Part shown: piece after piece, positions 45,026-52,767 of the stretch | How positions within the stretch are numbered: position 1 is the stretch's first letter | Layout of the letters: the number at the start of each line of letters is the position of its first letter | Assembly: GCF_050496765.1 (NCBI RefSeq) | Contig: NZ_JBNWEO010000013.1 | Location: 620,001-684,000 of the forward strand | Source: JAEVLT01 sp050496765 | GTDB lineage: Bacteria > Bacillota > Bacilli > Bacillales > Cytobacillaceae | Reading direction: 5' to 3' | Length of the DNA: 64,000 nt | Position numbers and translations under genes: made by a program | Notes under the pieces: generated by a model | What the model saw: the letters and a program-made list of their open reading frames with translations, nothing else | Told to the model about the DNA's origin: nothing | Database searches by the model: none

Positions 45026-46342
45026 TTACTTCTTAATCACTTTCTTCATTTCTGTTTCCATATTTTGAACAGCCTGTTCGACCGTTTGCTGCCCTGCAAT
45101 TGCCTTTGAAACGTTGATTTGAATGATATCGGAAATTTCAGGATAGTTTGGTGCAACCGGACGTGATACCGCAGCATTCAAACCATTGACAAACCCCGGA
45201 TCTGCAAAAGTAGGGTTGGCATCGAGAATTTCCTTGTCTTTATAAAGCTTTAAAATCGTTGGAGCATGGCCGCCATAAATAGCATCAATTTTTTGTCCTT
45301 CAGGTCCAGCCATAAATTTCAAAAACTCCCATGCTTCTTTAGGATGCTTCGAGTATTTATTAATTCCAGCCATCCAGCCGCCAAGTGCAGCAGCAGACCC
45401 TTTGTCACCAGCTGGAAGCGGTGCTACACCAACTTTGCCAACAATTTTTGATTTTTCTTTGTCATTGGCGCTTGCATATTCATATGGCCAGTTGCGAAGA
45501 AATACCGTTTGCCCTTCAATAAAAGCTTGGTCTGATTCAATTTCAGTAAACGTTGTTACGTTTCCAGGAACAACATCGGATTTTGCAATTTTAACCAATT
45601 CCTTTAATCCTTTAATCGTTTCAGGACTGTTAACAACGACTTCATTTTTATCATTAATAAACTTTCCACCGTATGAAGCAACAAATTCAACTGTGTTCGT
45701 TACAAGCCCTTCATACTGCTTTGCTTGTAAAACATAGCCAAATTTCGTTCCGCCTTGCCCTTTCTTTTCCTTTGCTTTTGCGAGCAATTCATCCCATGTT
45801 TTTGGCACTTCTTCCGGCTTGACGAGATCTTTCCGATAATAGAGAAGACCGGCATCCACGAATTTCGGCAGTGCCCATTGTTTTCCGTTAAATTGGGCTG
45901 CACCTAAGGCACCTTGGTTGTATTCATTTAAGTCAATACCATCCTGCTGAATAAAGCGATCAAGCGGCAGTACATATCCTGCTTGTGCAAATTCAGCCGG
46001 CCAAATTACATCCATATCAATTACATCGATTTCTGAAGATTTTGCGTTGAAGGCCGTTACATAGGCATCATGCTGCTGCCCGGTATCGGAAGGCATCTCG
46101 CGGAATTTCACATCAATATTTGGATGCGATTTTTCAAATGCCTCAACCATTTTTTCCGTTCCTTTGGTAACATCTTTACCGCGTGCATATACAATGGTTA
46201 CTTTGTCTTGACTAGTTGTTTTCGGTTTCTCACCTTGAGGTTTTGCTGTAGATGCAGTTTTATCTTGGCTGCTGCAGGCTGCGAGTGCGAGTGATAAGGT
46301 GGCGAAGACTGCTAAAAGCTTTACTTTTCTTGATTTCTTCAT
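45026..46342 (-). CDS. Sugar ABC transporter substrate-binding lipoprotein (ThuE-like)
   Basis: 438 aa from the ATG at 46342, which has GGGGGGAAAA upstream; the frame from 46405 adds a tail that breaks the signal peptide. Lipoprotein signal MKKSRKVKLLAVFATLSLAL, lipobox LAAC. Family 1 solute-binding fold: DVIDMDVIWPAEFAQAGYVLPLD, LPKFVDAGLLYYRKDL, WMAGINKYSKHPKEAWEFLKF. First transporter gene. Trehalose or a related disaccharide is a guess from ThuA/ThuB context. Confidence 0.92.
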   Translation of the reverse strand: MKKSRKVKLLAVFATLSLALAACSSQDKTASTAKPQGEKPKTTSQDKVTIVYARGKDVTKGTEKMVEAFEKSHPNIDVKFREMPSDTGQQHDAYVTAFNAKSSEIDVIDMDVIWPAEFAQAGYVLPLDRFIQQDGIDLNEYNQGALGAAQFNGKQWALPKFVDAGLLYYRKDLVKPEEVPKTWDELLAKAKEKKGQGGTKFGYVLQAKQYEGLVTNTVEFVASYGGKFINDKNEVVVNSPETIKGLKELVKIAKSDVVPGNVTTFTEIESDQAFIEGQTVFLRNWPYEYASANDKEKSKIVGKVGVAPLPAGDKGSAAALGGWMAGINKYSKHPKEAWEFLKFMAGPEGQKIDAIYGGHAPTILKLYKDKEILDANPTFADPGFVNGLNAAVSRPVAPNYPEISDIIQINVSKAIAGQQTVEQAVQNMETEMKKVIKK

Positions 46343-46456
46343 CGTTTTCCCCCCAAATAGTTTGATTTGCGATTCATTCCATCTTCCTGTCCCGCTATAT
46401 TTCATCGATTTTTATGTACCTAGTTTTAACGTTCGGGACAAGCAAATGATCGATTT

Positions 46457-46485
46457 TTACAATCTACCAGTCACATCACCTCCTT
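46457..46485 (-). promoter_or_regulatory. Orphan full-length Shine-Dalgarno with a five-codon ORF in the leader
   Basis: On the minus strand AAGGAGGTGAT (46485-46475) complements the 16S rRNA tail over 11 nt, and is followed by GTG ACT GGT AGA TTG TAA (46474-46457). It lies about 115 nt upstream of the binding-protein start. It may be a leader peptide, a ribosome standby site, or a remnant. Confidence 0.4.
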
Positions 46486-46492
46486 AAGTAGA

Positions 46493-46506
46493 AGAAATCG
46501 TTTTCG
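46493..46506. promoter_or_regulatory. Candidate LacI/cre-like operator of the sugar ABC operon
   Basis: Minus strand CGAAAACGATTTCT matches 12 of 14 positions of the cre pattern and shares the AATCGTTT core with the site at 47574. It lies between the regulator gene and the operon it probably controls. Confidence 0.5.
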
Positions 46507-46533
46507 TTTCATCGAAAAGAACCTATCATCCAG

Positions 46534-47538
46534 TCACTTTGAAAGGCAGACAGCACATGATTCGCGGACAATCAATTGATCTTCTAAAATAAACTGGACT
46601 TTCGGCAGCTCATGGTGATAAATCAGTTCAATTAACAGCTCCATCGCTTTTTTTCCAATCGAAAAGGTCGGCTGCTCGATTGTTGTAAGTGCAGGTTCAA
46701 AAATGGATGCAAATTTAATGTCATCAAATCCAATGACGGATATATCTTTTGGGACAATGAATCCTTTTGACTTGATCGCTTTGATCGCGCCCATCGCCAT
46801 TTCATCATTCGCAGCAAATACGGCTGTTGGCGGCTTTTCCAAAGCTAAAAATTTCAACATTAGATTGAATCCGCTTTCAAATGAAAAATTACCTTCTTGA
46901 ACCAGCAGAGGATCTACCGGCAAGTTATATTGATTCATCGCCTGTTGAAATCCCCTTAACCGATCCCTTCCTACTACGATATTGAGCGGACCGGTAATGT
47001 GGCCAATTCTTGTATGTTGTAAATTGATTAAATAATCAGTCGCTTTTCGCGCACTGCTGACGTTATCAATTGAAACGGTCGGAAGCTGTGATCCTTCATA
47101 ATATTCACAGGCGAGAACGATCGGATACTCTTTGGCAGCCTCTTCCAATAGCCACTGATTGCTTCTGGCTGCAAGCAAAATCACACCGTCCACTTTTCTC
47201 TGCCGCAATATGTATAAATAACCGTTTTCTCTCTCTACGTAGTTATCCATGTCACCGAGCAATACTTGATAGCCATTTTTCATCGCGACGGACTCAATCC
47301 CACGTAGAACATTTGAAAAAAAAGTATTTGCAATATCGGGAACGACGACTAGAATTGTTTTTGTCTCTAATTTCCGAAGCTGTCTTGCCAAAACATTAGG
47401 TTGATAGTTTAATTTTTTGATAGCCTCCAAAACCTTTTCTGCTGTTTCTTTTTTTACAGTTCCCGTATGGCTGATCACTCTGGAAACCGTTGCCGTAGAA
47501 ACATTCGCCATTTTTGCAACATCTGCAATTCTAACCAT
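46534..47538 (-). CDS. LacI-family regulator of the sugar ABC operon
   Basis: 334 aa from the ATG at 47538 (AAAGGATAAGG upstream). HTH VRIADVAKMANVSTATVSRVISH and hinge PNVLARQLRKLETKTILVVVPDIANTFF, then a sugar-binding domain (GRDRLRGF, AVFAANDEMAMGAIKAI, VSIDNVSSARKATDYL). Same strand as, and directly upstream of, the operon it should regulate. Inducer unknown. Confidence 0.92.
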   Translation of the reverse strand: MVRIADVAKMANVSTATVSRVISHTGTVKKETAEKVLEAIKKLNYQPNVLARQLRKLETKTILVVVPDIANTFFSNVLRGIESVAMKNGYQVLLGDMDNYVERENGYLYILRQRKVDGVILLAARSNQWLLEEAAKEYPIVLACEYYEGSQLPTVSIDNVSSARKATDYLINLQHTRIGHITGPLNIVVGRDRLRGFQQAMNQYNLPVDPLLVQEGNFSFESGFNLMLKFLALEKPPTAVFAANDEMAMGAIKAIKSKGFIVPKDISVIGFDDIKFASIFEPALTTIEQPTFSIGKKAMELLIELIYHHELPKVQFILEDQLIVRESCAVCLSK

Positions 47539-47573
47539 TGTCCTTATCCTTTCAACAAACTCACTAACTAGAT

Positions 47574-47587
47574 TGTAATCGTTTACA
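47574..47587. promoter_or_regulatory. cre site upstream of the LacI-family regulator
   Basis: TGTAATCGTTTACA fits every position of the CcpA consensus TGWAANCGNTNWCA. It lies 36 nt before the regulator start, and could mediate catabolite repression or autoregulation. Confidence 0.7.
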
Positions 47588-47676
47588 TTCAAATTTTCAA
47601 TAAATTTTTATAATAAAAAATAGACAATTTCCTCTGAATTTAGTCATGAGGCGACAAATAACCGACAATAACAGCG

Positions 47677-47707
47677 AAAAAGAGCTGTGACGGTGACAGC
47701 TCTTTTT
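47677..47707. terminator. Terminator of the sulfur operon
   Basis: AAAAAGAGCTGT pairs with ACAGCTCTTTTT across a 7-nt loop, just past the DUF1641 stop at 47712. Confidence 0.85.
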
Positions 47708-47711
47708 CTAC

Positions 47712-48272
47712 TCAATTTTTCATTTCCTTTGAAAATTTTTGCAAGAATGTAAGGAAAAAGCTAATAGATTTCAGTGTTTCCGGATGATTCAGCTGTTTCC
47801 ATAGTTGCAATTTTGTAATCGATTTCTTCAACTCGTTTTCCTTTTTTGCTTGTTCAAATGCAGCCAATGCTTGATTTGCCAGATCGAATGTCCCTTTTTG
47901 AACGAATGAATCTGCCAATTCGACTCCGGCAAACGCCTTTTCCGCCAAATCGAAGACCATATGGCTCGTCATCGCATCCTTAGCACTGGAAACCAATTGA
48001 GCCAAATCAAAAAGTGTGGACAATGCGCCACTTTCTTCAAGCTTTTTGAACTCACTTAGTGTGCGTTCCAAATTTTTGCTCACCTCGGGTAACACCCTCA
48101 ATAGTTCAAGCGTTTCCGGCTGCAGTATTTCATCTGCAAGCTCAATCCCTTTCACGGCTTTTTCGGCGATATCTTGAACCATATCCCCTGTAAACGACGG
48201 CATAACCGATTCGGTAAAGCTCTGGATTTTTTCGATTGCTTGCTGTTCCTGCTTCGGGACTGTTAATGCCAT
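47712..48272 (-). CDS. DUF1641 protein of the sulfur operon
   Basis: 186 aa from the ATG at 48272 (GGAGG upstream). Soluble and helical, with two related repeats, roughly DMVQDIAEKAVKGIELADEILQ and HMVFDLAEKAFAGVELADSFVQ, suggesting an internal duplication. DUF1641 proteins are often encoded beside formate dehydrogenase or sulfide:quinone oxidoreductase genes; their role is unknown. Last gene, 15 nt after the SQR-like gene. A second family member is at 52288. Confidence 0.85.
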   Translation of the reverse strand: MALTVPKQEQQAIEKIQSFTESVMPSFTGDMVQDIAEKAVKGIELADEILQPETLELLRVLPEVSKNLERTLSEFKKLEESGALSTLFDLAQLVSSAKDAMTSHMVFDLAEKAFAGVELADSFVQKGTFDLANQALAAFEQAKKENELKKSITKLQLWKQLNHPETLKSISFFLTFLQKFSKEMKN

Positions 48273-48287
48273 TTCAAACAACCTCCT

Positions 48288-49427
48288 TTACATAATCCCT
48301 TTTGCATTCAGCCAGTACAATTCGTTATAAACCCCTTTAAACCAGTGCATAAAGTCGGATGGCCTTGCAGGAGCAGGGGGAGTTTGATAATCGAAGGTGA
48401 TCATGCTGGCCTCCTCCAAGCTTGCCTCGAGAAAACAGGCAACCTTGCCGTTATATACAGCTGTATCTGGCAATCCTTTTAGACGATTCGTTAAATTTTT
48501 AACTAAAACTTCTGATTGATAATGGGCTGTTGAACCGGCTTTGCTAATCGGCAGGTTCGTGGCATCACCAATCACATAGACATCGTCCTGACCGGCCATT
48601 TTTAACGAGTAACGGTCGGTATCAATAAATCCTGACTCATCGCCTAAGTTTGACTGAATGATCACATCTGCTCCTTTATGTGCCGGGATACTAATCAAAA
48701 GATCGAATGGGTGCTCCTCACCATCCATTGTCACAGCTAGCTTTTCTTTCGGCCGTACTTCCTCAAGGTTAAAATAAGTCTCAAACTCAATTCCTCTTTG
48801 TTCAAATTGCGGCTCCGCCCATTCGGCAACCGGCTGAAGAGAATGAACCCGTCCAATAGGATACGTATATTTCAAGACAACATCTTTGCGGTTTCCTTTT
48901 TTGCGGAAATAGTCATCCAGCATTAATACCATCTCTAATGGAGCCGCAGGGCATTTATGTGGAACATCGACCGTAATCAGAATCGTTCCTTTTTCAAAAT
49001 TCACCAATTCATCGCGTAATTTTGTCGCACCCTCAAGAGTATAAAAATTGCTTGCCGCTTCTTTTAATCCCGGTAGGCTGTCAAAATCAGGATAGGAGCC
49101 AGTTGAGATGACAAGAAAATCGTAATCGTATTGGCTTGTTTTTGATTTAAGGAATTTATTTTTCACATCAATTTCGGTTATTTCATCCTCAATCAACTGA
49201 ACATTGCGATGGGCAATTGAGGACTGGCTGCGAATAAAATGATCCGGATTCTTTTCATTTAAAGCAATGAATAGGTATCCAGGCTGATAAATATGCTTCG
49301 AGGAATTCGTAATTTGAACGATTTCAATTTCCTCATTTTGAATTTCCTTGCTTAGCTGGCGCGCAAGCTTATTAGCCACCATTGATCCGCCACTGCCGCC
49401 GCCTAGAACTATAACACGCTTTGTCAA
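48288..49427 (-). CDS. SQR-like FAD/NAD(P)-binding oxidoreductase
   Basis: 379 aa from a TTG at 49427, because GGTGGAGGG abuts the alternative GTG at 49436. Two-dinucleotide-binding-domain flavoprotein: GGGSGGSMVANKLA at the N-terminus, VISTGSYPDFDSLPG, and VYVIGDATNLPISKAGS. Cys in PHKCPAAP and Cys in KVACFLEAS could be the redox-active pair of sulfide:quinone oxidoreductases. It probably oxidises sulfide to sulfane sulfur and reduces quinone at the membrane face. Confidence 0.85.
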   Translation of the reverse strand: MTKRVIVLGGGSGGSMVANKLARQLSKEIQNEEIEIVQITNSSKHIYQPGYLFIALNEKNPDHFIRSQSSIAHRNVQLIEDEITEIDVKNKFLKSKTSQYDYDFLVISTGSYPDFDSLPGLKEAASNFYTLEGATKLRDELVNFEKGTILITVDVPHKCPAAPLEMVLMLDDYFRKKGNRKDVVLKYTYPIGRVHSLQPVAEWAEPQFEQRGIEFETYFNLEEVRPKEKLAVTMDGEEHPFDLLISIPAHKGADVIIQSNLGDESGFIDTDRYSLKMAGQDDVYVIGDATNLPISKAGSTAHYQSEVLVKNLTNRLKGLPDTAVYNGKVACFLEASLEEASMITFDYQTPPAPARPSDFMHWFKGVYNELYWLNAKGIM

Positions 49428-49485
49428 CGTATTCACCCTCCACCTAATGAAACATGGTCGATCGAGCCCGAAAGCCCGATCGCAT

Positions 49486-49725
49486 TTATCTCATTTTTTT
49501 AACTGCAATTCGGAAATAGCCATCTTCTGCTTTTGAATAAACAAGTTCATGTTTCATTTTCTTAACCCATTCCGGAATATCTGTTGCCGATCCTTTATCG
49601 GATGACAAGACTTCAATGACATCACCGACTTGGCTTGCTTTGATTCCTTTGATCAATTCCATCAACGGTCCTGGGCAAAAAGAACCTCTTGCATCTAACG
49701 ATTTGCTAATCACGACTTCCGACAT
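49486..49725 (-). CDS. TusA-family sulfur carrier protein
   Basis: 79 aa. SirA/TusA fold with the persulfide-bearing Cys in FCPGPLMELIKGIK, and a helix rich in Lys. It would receive sulfane sulfur and hand it on, here most likely from the DsrE-like and SQR-like partners. Good AGGAGGAAT site upstream. 58 nt separate it from the SQR gene. Confidence 0.92.
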   Translation of the reverse strand: MSEVVISKSLDARGSFCPGPLMELIKGIKASQVGDVIEVLSSDKGSATDIPEWVKKMKHELVYSKAEDGYFRIAVKKMR

Positions 49726-49791
49726 TTTTCATTCCTCCTATTTTTTGGTTGAGAGATTGGCAGAAAAGGAGATTCTGCCAATCTTCGACGA

Positions 49792-50193
49792 TTACATTGT
49801 CATCAGCTGGGCGTTTTGTGCCATTCCTAAAAACTTCGTAACCCCAATAATGTCATCAAAGAGATCAGACATATCCTCCTTTTCCCATCCCATTACATCC
49901 ATGGCCATAGCACAGCCATAAACATGAATGTCGCCGTTTTCTTTTCCTTCTTTTAACATGTCATAAAAAAGGGGAACCTGCTTGTTAAGTATTTCATTAC
50001 CGACTGTTCCAGCTTGGAAATCTTTGTTTGCGATTACCTCTTTCTTAAACGCTTTCAATGCATTCATGGTGACAAAAAAGTTGACAGACATTCCCGACAT
50101 GGCTGCCACCGAACCGACTAGAGCACCTGCGTGAAGTTTTTCTAAATCCTCAGATAACAAAATGACCGCTAAAGAAGGCACTTGATTCTCCAT
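49792..50193 (-). CDS. DsrE/DsrF-like protein
   Basis: 133 aa, DsrE/F/H-like alpha-beta fold, as in YrkE-type proteins of Bacillus. LAVILLSEDLEKLHAGALVGSVAAMSGMSVNFFVTM and VYGCAMAMDVMGW, with a Cys at about 104 that can carry persulfide sulfur. First gene of DsrE-TusA-SQR-DUF1641. GGAGG lies 8-9 nt upstream of the ATG. It would work in persulfide transfer. Confidence 0.88.
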   Translation of the reverse strand: MENQVPSLAVILLSEDLEKLHAGALVGSVAAMSGMSVNFFVTMNALKAFKKEVIANKDFQAGTVGNEILNKQVPLFYDMLKEGKENGDIHVYGCAMAMDVMGWEKEDMSDLFDDIIGVTKFLGMAQNAQLMTM

Positions 50194-50233
50194 TTTTCAT
50201 TCCTCCAAATTGGATTGATTTGATTACACCTTC

Positions 50234-50263
50234 ATTATATCCATACCCCTACCCGTATGTCTG
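50234..50263 (-). promoter_or_regulatory. Promoter with CsoR/CstR-like operator of the sulfur operon
   Basis: TATAAT (50239-50234) and CAGACA (50263-50258) are 18 nt apart on the minus strand. Between them ATACCCCTACCCGTAT (50243-50258, plus strand) has ATAC/GTAT ends and C-rich interior, like the operators of CsoR/CstR copper and persulfide repressors, which control DsrE-TusA-SQR genes elsewhere. Confidence 0.6.
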
Positions 50264-50295
50264 TTTCAATTTTGTGAATAAATTAACTTAGGTAA

Positions 50296-50328
50296 GAAAA
50301 ACCGGGCAAAAACCGCCCGGTCCTTTTT
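50296..50328. terminator. Isolated bidirectional terminator
   Basis: ACCGGGC pairs with GCCCGGT across a 7-nt loop, flanked by A- and T-runs. No gene ends here: the nearest minus-strand gene upstream already stops at 50642-50680. It may end a short RNA from the repeat at 50465-50631, or insulate the sulfur operon. Confidence 0.75.
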
Positions 50329-50464
50329 AGTTTGGCCGTTATGGAATAAATTCCTTGCATGTTTACTTTTCATGTCACAGAGTCATGATTTTGGTCAAAA
50401 AGATTCGTTTCAGAATAGTAGACTTCATGTCTTACTTTTCCGGCAATCGTTAAAAAGGGTCAAC

Positions 50465-50631
50465 ATATAAATTCTGATATTATAAATGAAAACTCGCTGA
50501 CTGGCGAGTCCTTTGGACGAAGACAGAGGCGTAGTTGAATTTACCACGCTCGTATACCTGCCACATCCTGTGGCACTCGCCTGACTAGGTCGTCCTGTCC
50601 ATTGTCCGTTCAGAATTTATCCATATAAATT
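50465..50631 (+). repeat. Dispersed structured repeat, full-length copy B
   Basis: Longer copy of the element at 1177-1270. The ends are inverted repeats (ATATAAATTCTG at 50465-50476; CAGAATTTAT at 50611-50620). Internal hairpins are ACTCGC with GCGAGT and GCCACA with TGTGGC (50560-50574). It fills most of the 503-nt gap between the sulfur and formate operons. No ORF. Confidence 0.75.
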
Positions 50632-50641
50632 AGCAAAAAAT

Positions 50642-50680
50642 AAAAATAGCAATCCGGCATCAAAGCGGATTGCTATTTTT
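50642..50680 (-). terminator. Terminator of the small gene at 50697
   Basis: AAAAATAGCAATCCG pairs with CGGATTGCTATTTTT, a perfect 15-bp stem across a 9-nt loop. Confidence 0.85.
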
Positions 50681-50696
50681 CAAAAAAATTAACCGG

Positions 50697-50936
50697 TTAT
50701 TCGCGTTCAGATGAACTTTCTTGGCTATTTTCTTCATTTAACTTGTTTTCGTCTTCTCTCATTTGCCGGCCCCAAAAAAATCCCCAAGGGTCTCTCCTTG
50801 GAAAATGCTCTTCTTCATGGGTATCAGTCTGATGTTTCCGGTTTATGACAACGTTATCTGGATCAACAATTTCAATATTTTTTGCATGGATCGTTAAATG
50901 ATCGACATAGATCGTTTTTCCCTTTTTAGTGGACAT
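50697..50936 (-). CDS. Small acidic-tailed protein of unknown family
   Basis: 79 aa from the ATG at 50936, with GGGAGGTG upstream; the frame from 50978 is unsupported. N-terminus MSTKKGKTIYVDHLTIHAKN looks beta-rich; a WGFFWGRQ motif follows, then a Glu/Asn/Ser-rich tail likely to be disordered. No membrane span. Lies alone between its terminator and fdhD's. Not recognised. Confidence 0.75.
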   Translation of the reverse strand: MSTKKGKTIYVDHLTIHAKNIEIVDPDNVVINRKHQTDTHEEEHFPRRDPWGFFWGRQMREDENKLNEENSQESSSERE

Positions 50937-51031
50937 CTTCACACCTCCCCAAAATGTAATTCGATTTATCCTATTCATTTGAAATCAATGCGTATAGGCA
51001 TGCGTTTACTATTTTTTCCTTGGAAGGGTGT

Positions 51032-51077
51032 AAAAAAACCCACCAAGAATGTTTCATTCCTGCTGGGTTTCGTTTTT
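51032..51077 (-). terminator. Terminator of the formate dehydrogenase operon
   Basis: AACCCAGCAGGAATG pairs, with mismatches, with CATTCTTGGTGGGTT and is followed by seven T residues on the minus strand, at the fdhD stop. Confidence 0.8.
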
Positions 51078-51891
51078 AGGATCCCATTTCTGTTTCTTCC
51101 TTTGTAATTCTCCAGTCATGGGTATAGATATTGAAGCTTTGATTGCGAATGAAGCCGACAGTGGTGATTCCTAAATTGTTGGCCATCTCCAGTGCTAATT
51201 CAGTTGGAGCTGCCTTTGATAACACAACCGGACAGCCCATTTTCGATGCTTTGATTAAAATTTCACTGGAAATTCTGCCGCTGAACACCAGTACTTTATC
51301 GCTTGTTGGAATGGCGTTTTGAATGCAATATCCATATAATTTGTCCAAAGCATTGTGCCGGCCGATATCCATCCGCATCAAGATCATTCCGTCCTTGTCG
51401 CATAAGGCCGCATTGTGCACACCGCCTGTTCGCTTAAAAGTTGCTGCTTCCTGCTGCATAGATGTCATAAGAGTAATGCATTCGCTTGGAGACAATGACA
51501 GTTCGACATTGTGCAGTTTTTTTACGGTTAATGCATCATTGACAAAATAAAAACTTTGCCGGGACATTCCGCAACAGGAAGTAATATAACGTTTTGAACG
51601 GAATTTCTCGTATAACTGCGGCTTTTGTTTTACCGTCACATGGGCAAAGCCCCGACCTTCTTCAATCCAAAGATCTTCAATATCATCCATACTTTTAATC
51701 ACATTTTCTGAAGCTAAAAAGCCGATCACCATTTCTTCCAAGTGCTCAGGTGTGCAAACAAGGGTGGCAAACTCTTCTTGATTCAGTTTGATTGTTATTG
51801 GAAACTCGGTCACGATCGTATCATCGGTTTGCGACAACTTCCCATCCTGAAAACGAACAATTGTAAAATGGGTTTCATTTTGCAGCAACAT
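51076..51891 (-). CDS. fdhD: Formate dehydrogenase accessory sulfurtransferase FdhD
   Basis: 271 aa from the ATG at 51891 (GAGAGGTGAG upstream; a GTG at 51900 is also possible and overlaps the previous stop). FdhD passes sulfur from a cysteine desulfurase to the molybdenum cofactor of formate dehydrogenase. The essential CxxC-like loop is TSCCGMSRQS, and VFSGRISSEILIKASKMG, MRMDIGRHNALDKLYG are family hallmarks. Distal gene of the fdhF operon. Confidence 0.95.
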   Translation of the reverse strand: MLLQNETHFTIVRFQDGKLSQTDDTIVTEFPITIKLNQEEFATLVCTPEHLEEMVIGFLASENVIKSMDDIEDLWIEEGRGFAHVTVKQKPQLYEKFRSKRYITSCCGMSRQSFYFVNDALTVKKLHNVELSLSPSECITLMTSMQQEAATFKRTGGVHNAALCDKDGMILMRMDIGRHNALDKLYGYCIQNAIPTSDKVLVFSGRISSEILIKASKMGCPVVLSKAAPTELALEMANNLGITTVGFIRNQSFNIYTHDWRITKEETEMGS

Positions 51892-51896
51892 GTCTC

Positions 51897-52244
51897 TCAC
51901 CTCTCAATCGGCTTATCAAAAACGAACACCGAAATCGCGATATCCTCCTCAATATTGATATCTGAGAATAGATTTAGTAATTTTGCTTGAACCAATTCTT
52001 CCATTTCATCCGGCTGATGCTGTTTATAAAAATCCTGAATCATTTTCGTGCGTGCCCGGTGAACTTGGTCATAGCCTTCCGGACTTTGGATAATAAATTG
52101 CTCAACAGGTGTTAAATTTCCTTTAAGATTCGTAATCGCCATATTCTCGGCAAAGATGGTTTTAATGGAATCGGGTCCTTTTCCAAATAAATCTTTCCGA
52201 ACCTTGCGGACGAGCTCATTGAACTGATGTTCTATTTTGCTCAT
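51897..52244 (-). CDS. DUF2294 protein
   Basis: 115 aa, soluble. GKGPDSIKTIFAENMAI and RTKMIQDFYK match the DUF2294 (Na-translocating decarboxylase-like domain) family, often found near formate dehydrogenase genes. AAAGGAT precedes the ATG. Stop overlaps the start region of fdhD. Role unknown. Confidence 0.82.
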   Translation of the reverse strand: MSKIEHQFNELVRKVRKDLFGKGPDSIKTIFAENMAITNLKGNLTPVEQFIIQSPEGYDQVHRARTKMIQDFYKQHQPDEMEELVQAKLLNLFSDINIEEDIAISVFVFDKPIER

Positions 52245-52287
52245 ATATCCTTTATTTTCCCCTTTCTCAAAAAAACAATCCTTGGAA

Positions 52288-52752
52288 TTACTCTTTTAGC
52301 CCTTCGCCAATTCCTTTCAGCAGGTTCAGGCCGAATAATACTGTCCGGTTAATATCCGGATCCTTCAAGGCTTTCAGAAGATCCATTACGCCGGCCTTCT
52401 CACCTTTTTTCAAACCTTCTTCTGCTTTTAGTATTCCATTCGAAACGCCGCCGATTAATTTTTTTGTCAAAGCGGGATCGACTTCTGTTAACGCTTCGAC
52501 AGCAGCCATCGCATTGTTCATAATATTTGTAACGGGCGGCCGGTTTAATTGTCCGACCGCAATTTTTGCCACTTTCTCTTTTGCTTGCACAAGGGAGACA
52601 ACAGCTTCCAAAATTCCGATTTCGTGAAGCTCTTGCACCAAATCAATTGCTTGTTTTAAGCCATCTGAATTTTTTTTCGCATGTTCTGTTAATTGTTCAA
52701 TGGATTCCGATTTCGTTTCGTTTTTCGCAACTACTGTAATAGGCTTCGCCAT
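52288..52752 (-). CDS. DUF1641 protein of the formate dehydrogenase operon (YrhD-like)
   Basis: 154 aa, helical and soluble. VVSLVQAKEKVAKIAVGQLNRPPVTNIMNN and the downstream AAVEALTEVDPALTKKL mark DUF1641. In B. subtilis yrhD likewise stands next to yrhE, the fdhF homologue. It may assist assembly or electron transfer. 15 nt after fdhF, with GGGGAG upstream of the ATG. Confidence 0.9.
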   Translation of the reverse strand: MAKPITVVAKNETKSESIEQLTEHAKKNSDGLKQAIDLVQELHEIGILEAVVSLVQAKEKVAKIAVGQLNRPPVTNIMNNAMAAVEALTEVDPALTKKLIGGVSNGILKAEEGLKKGEKAGVMDLLKALKDPDINRTVLFGLNLLKGIGEGLKE

Positions 52753-52767
52753 GTCGATTCTCCCCTC

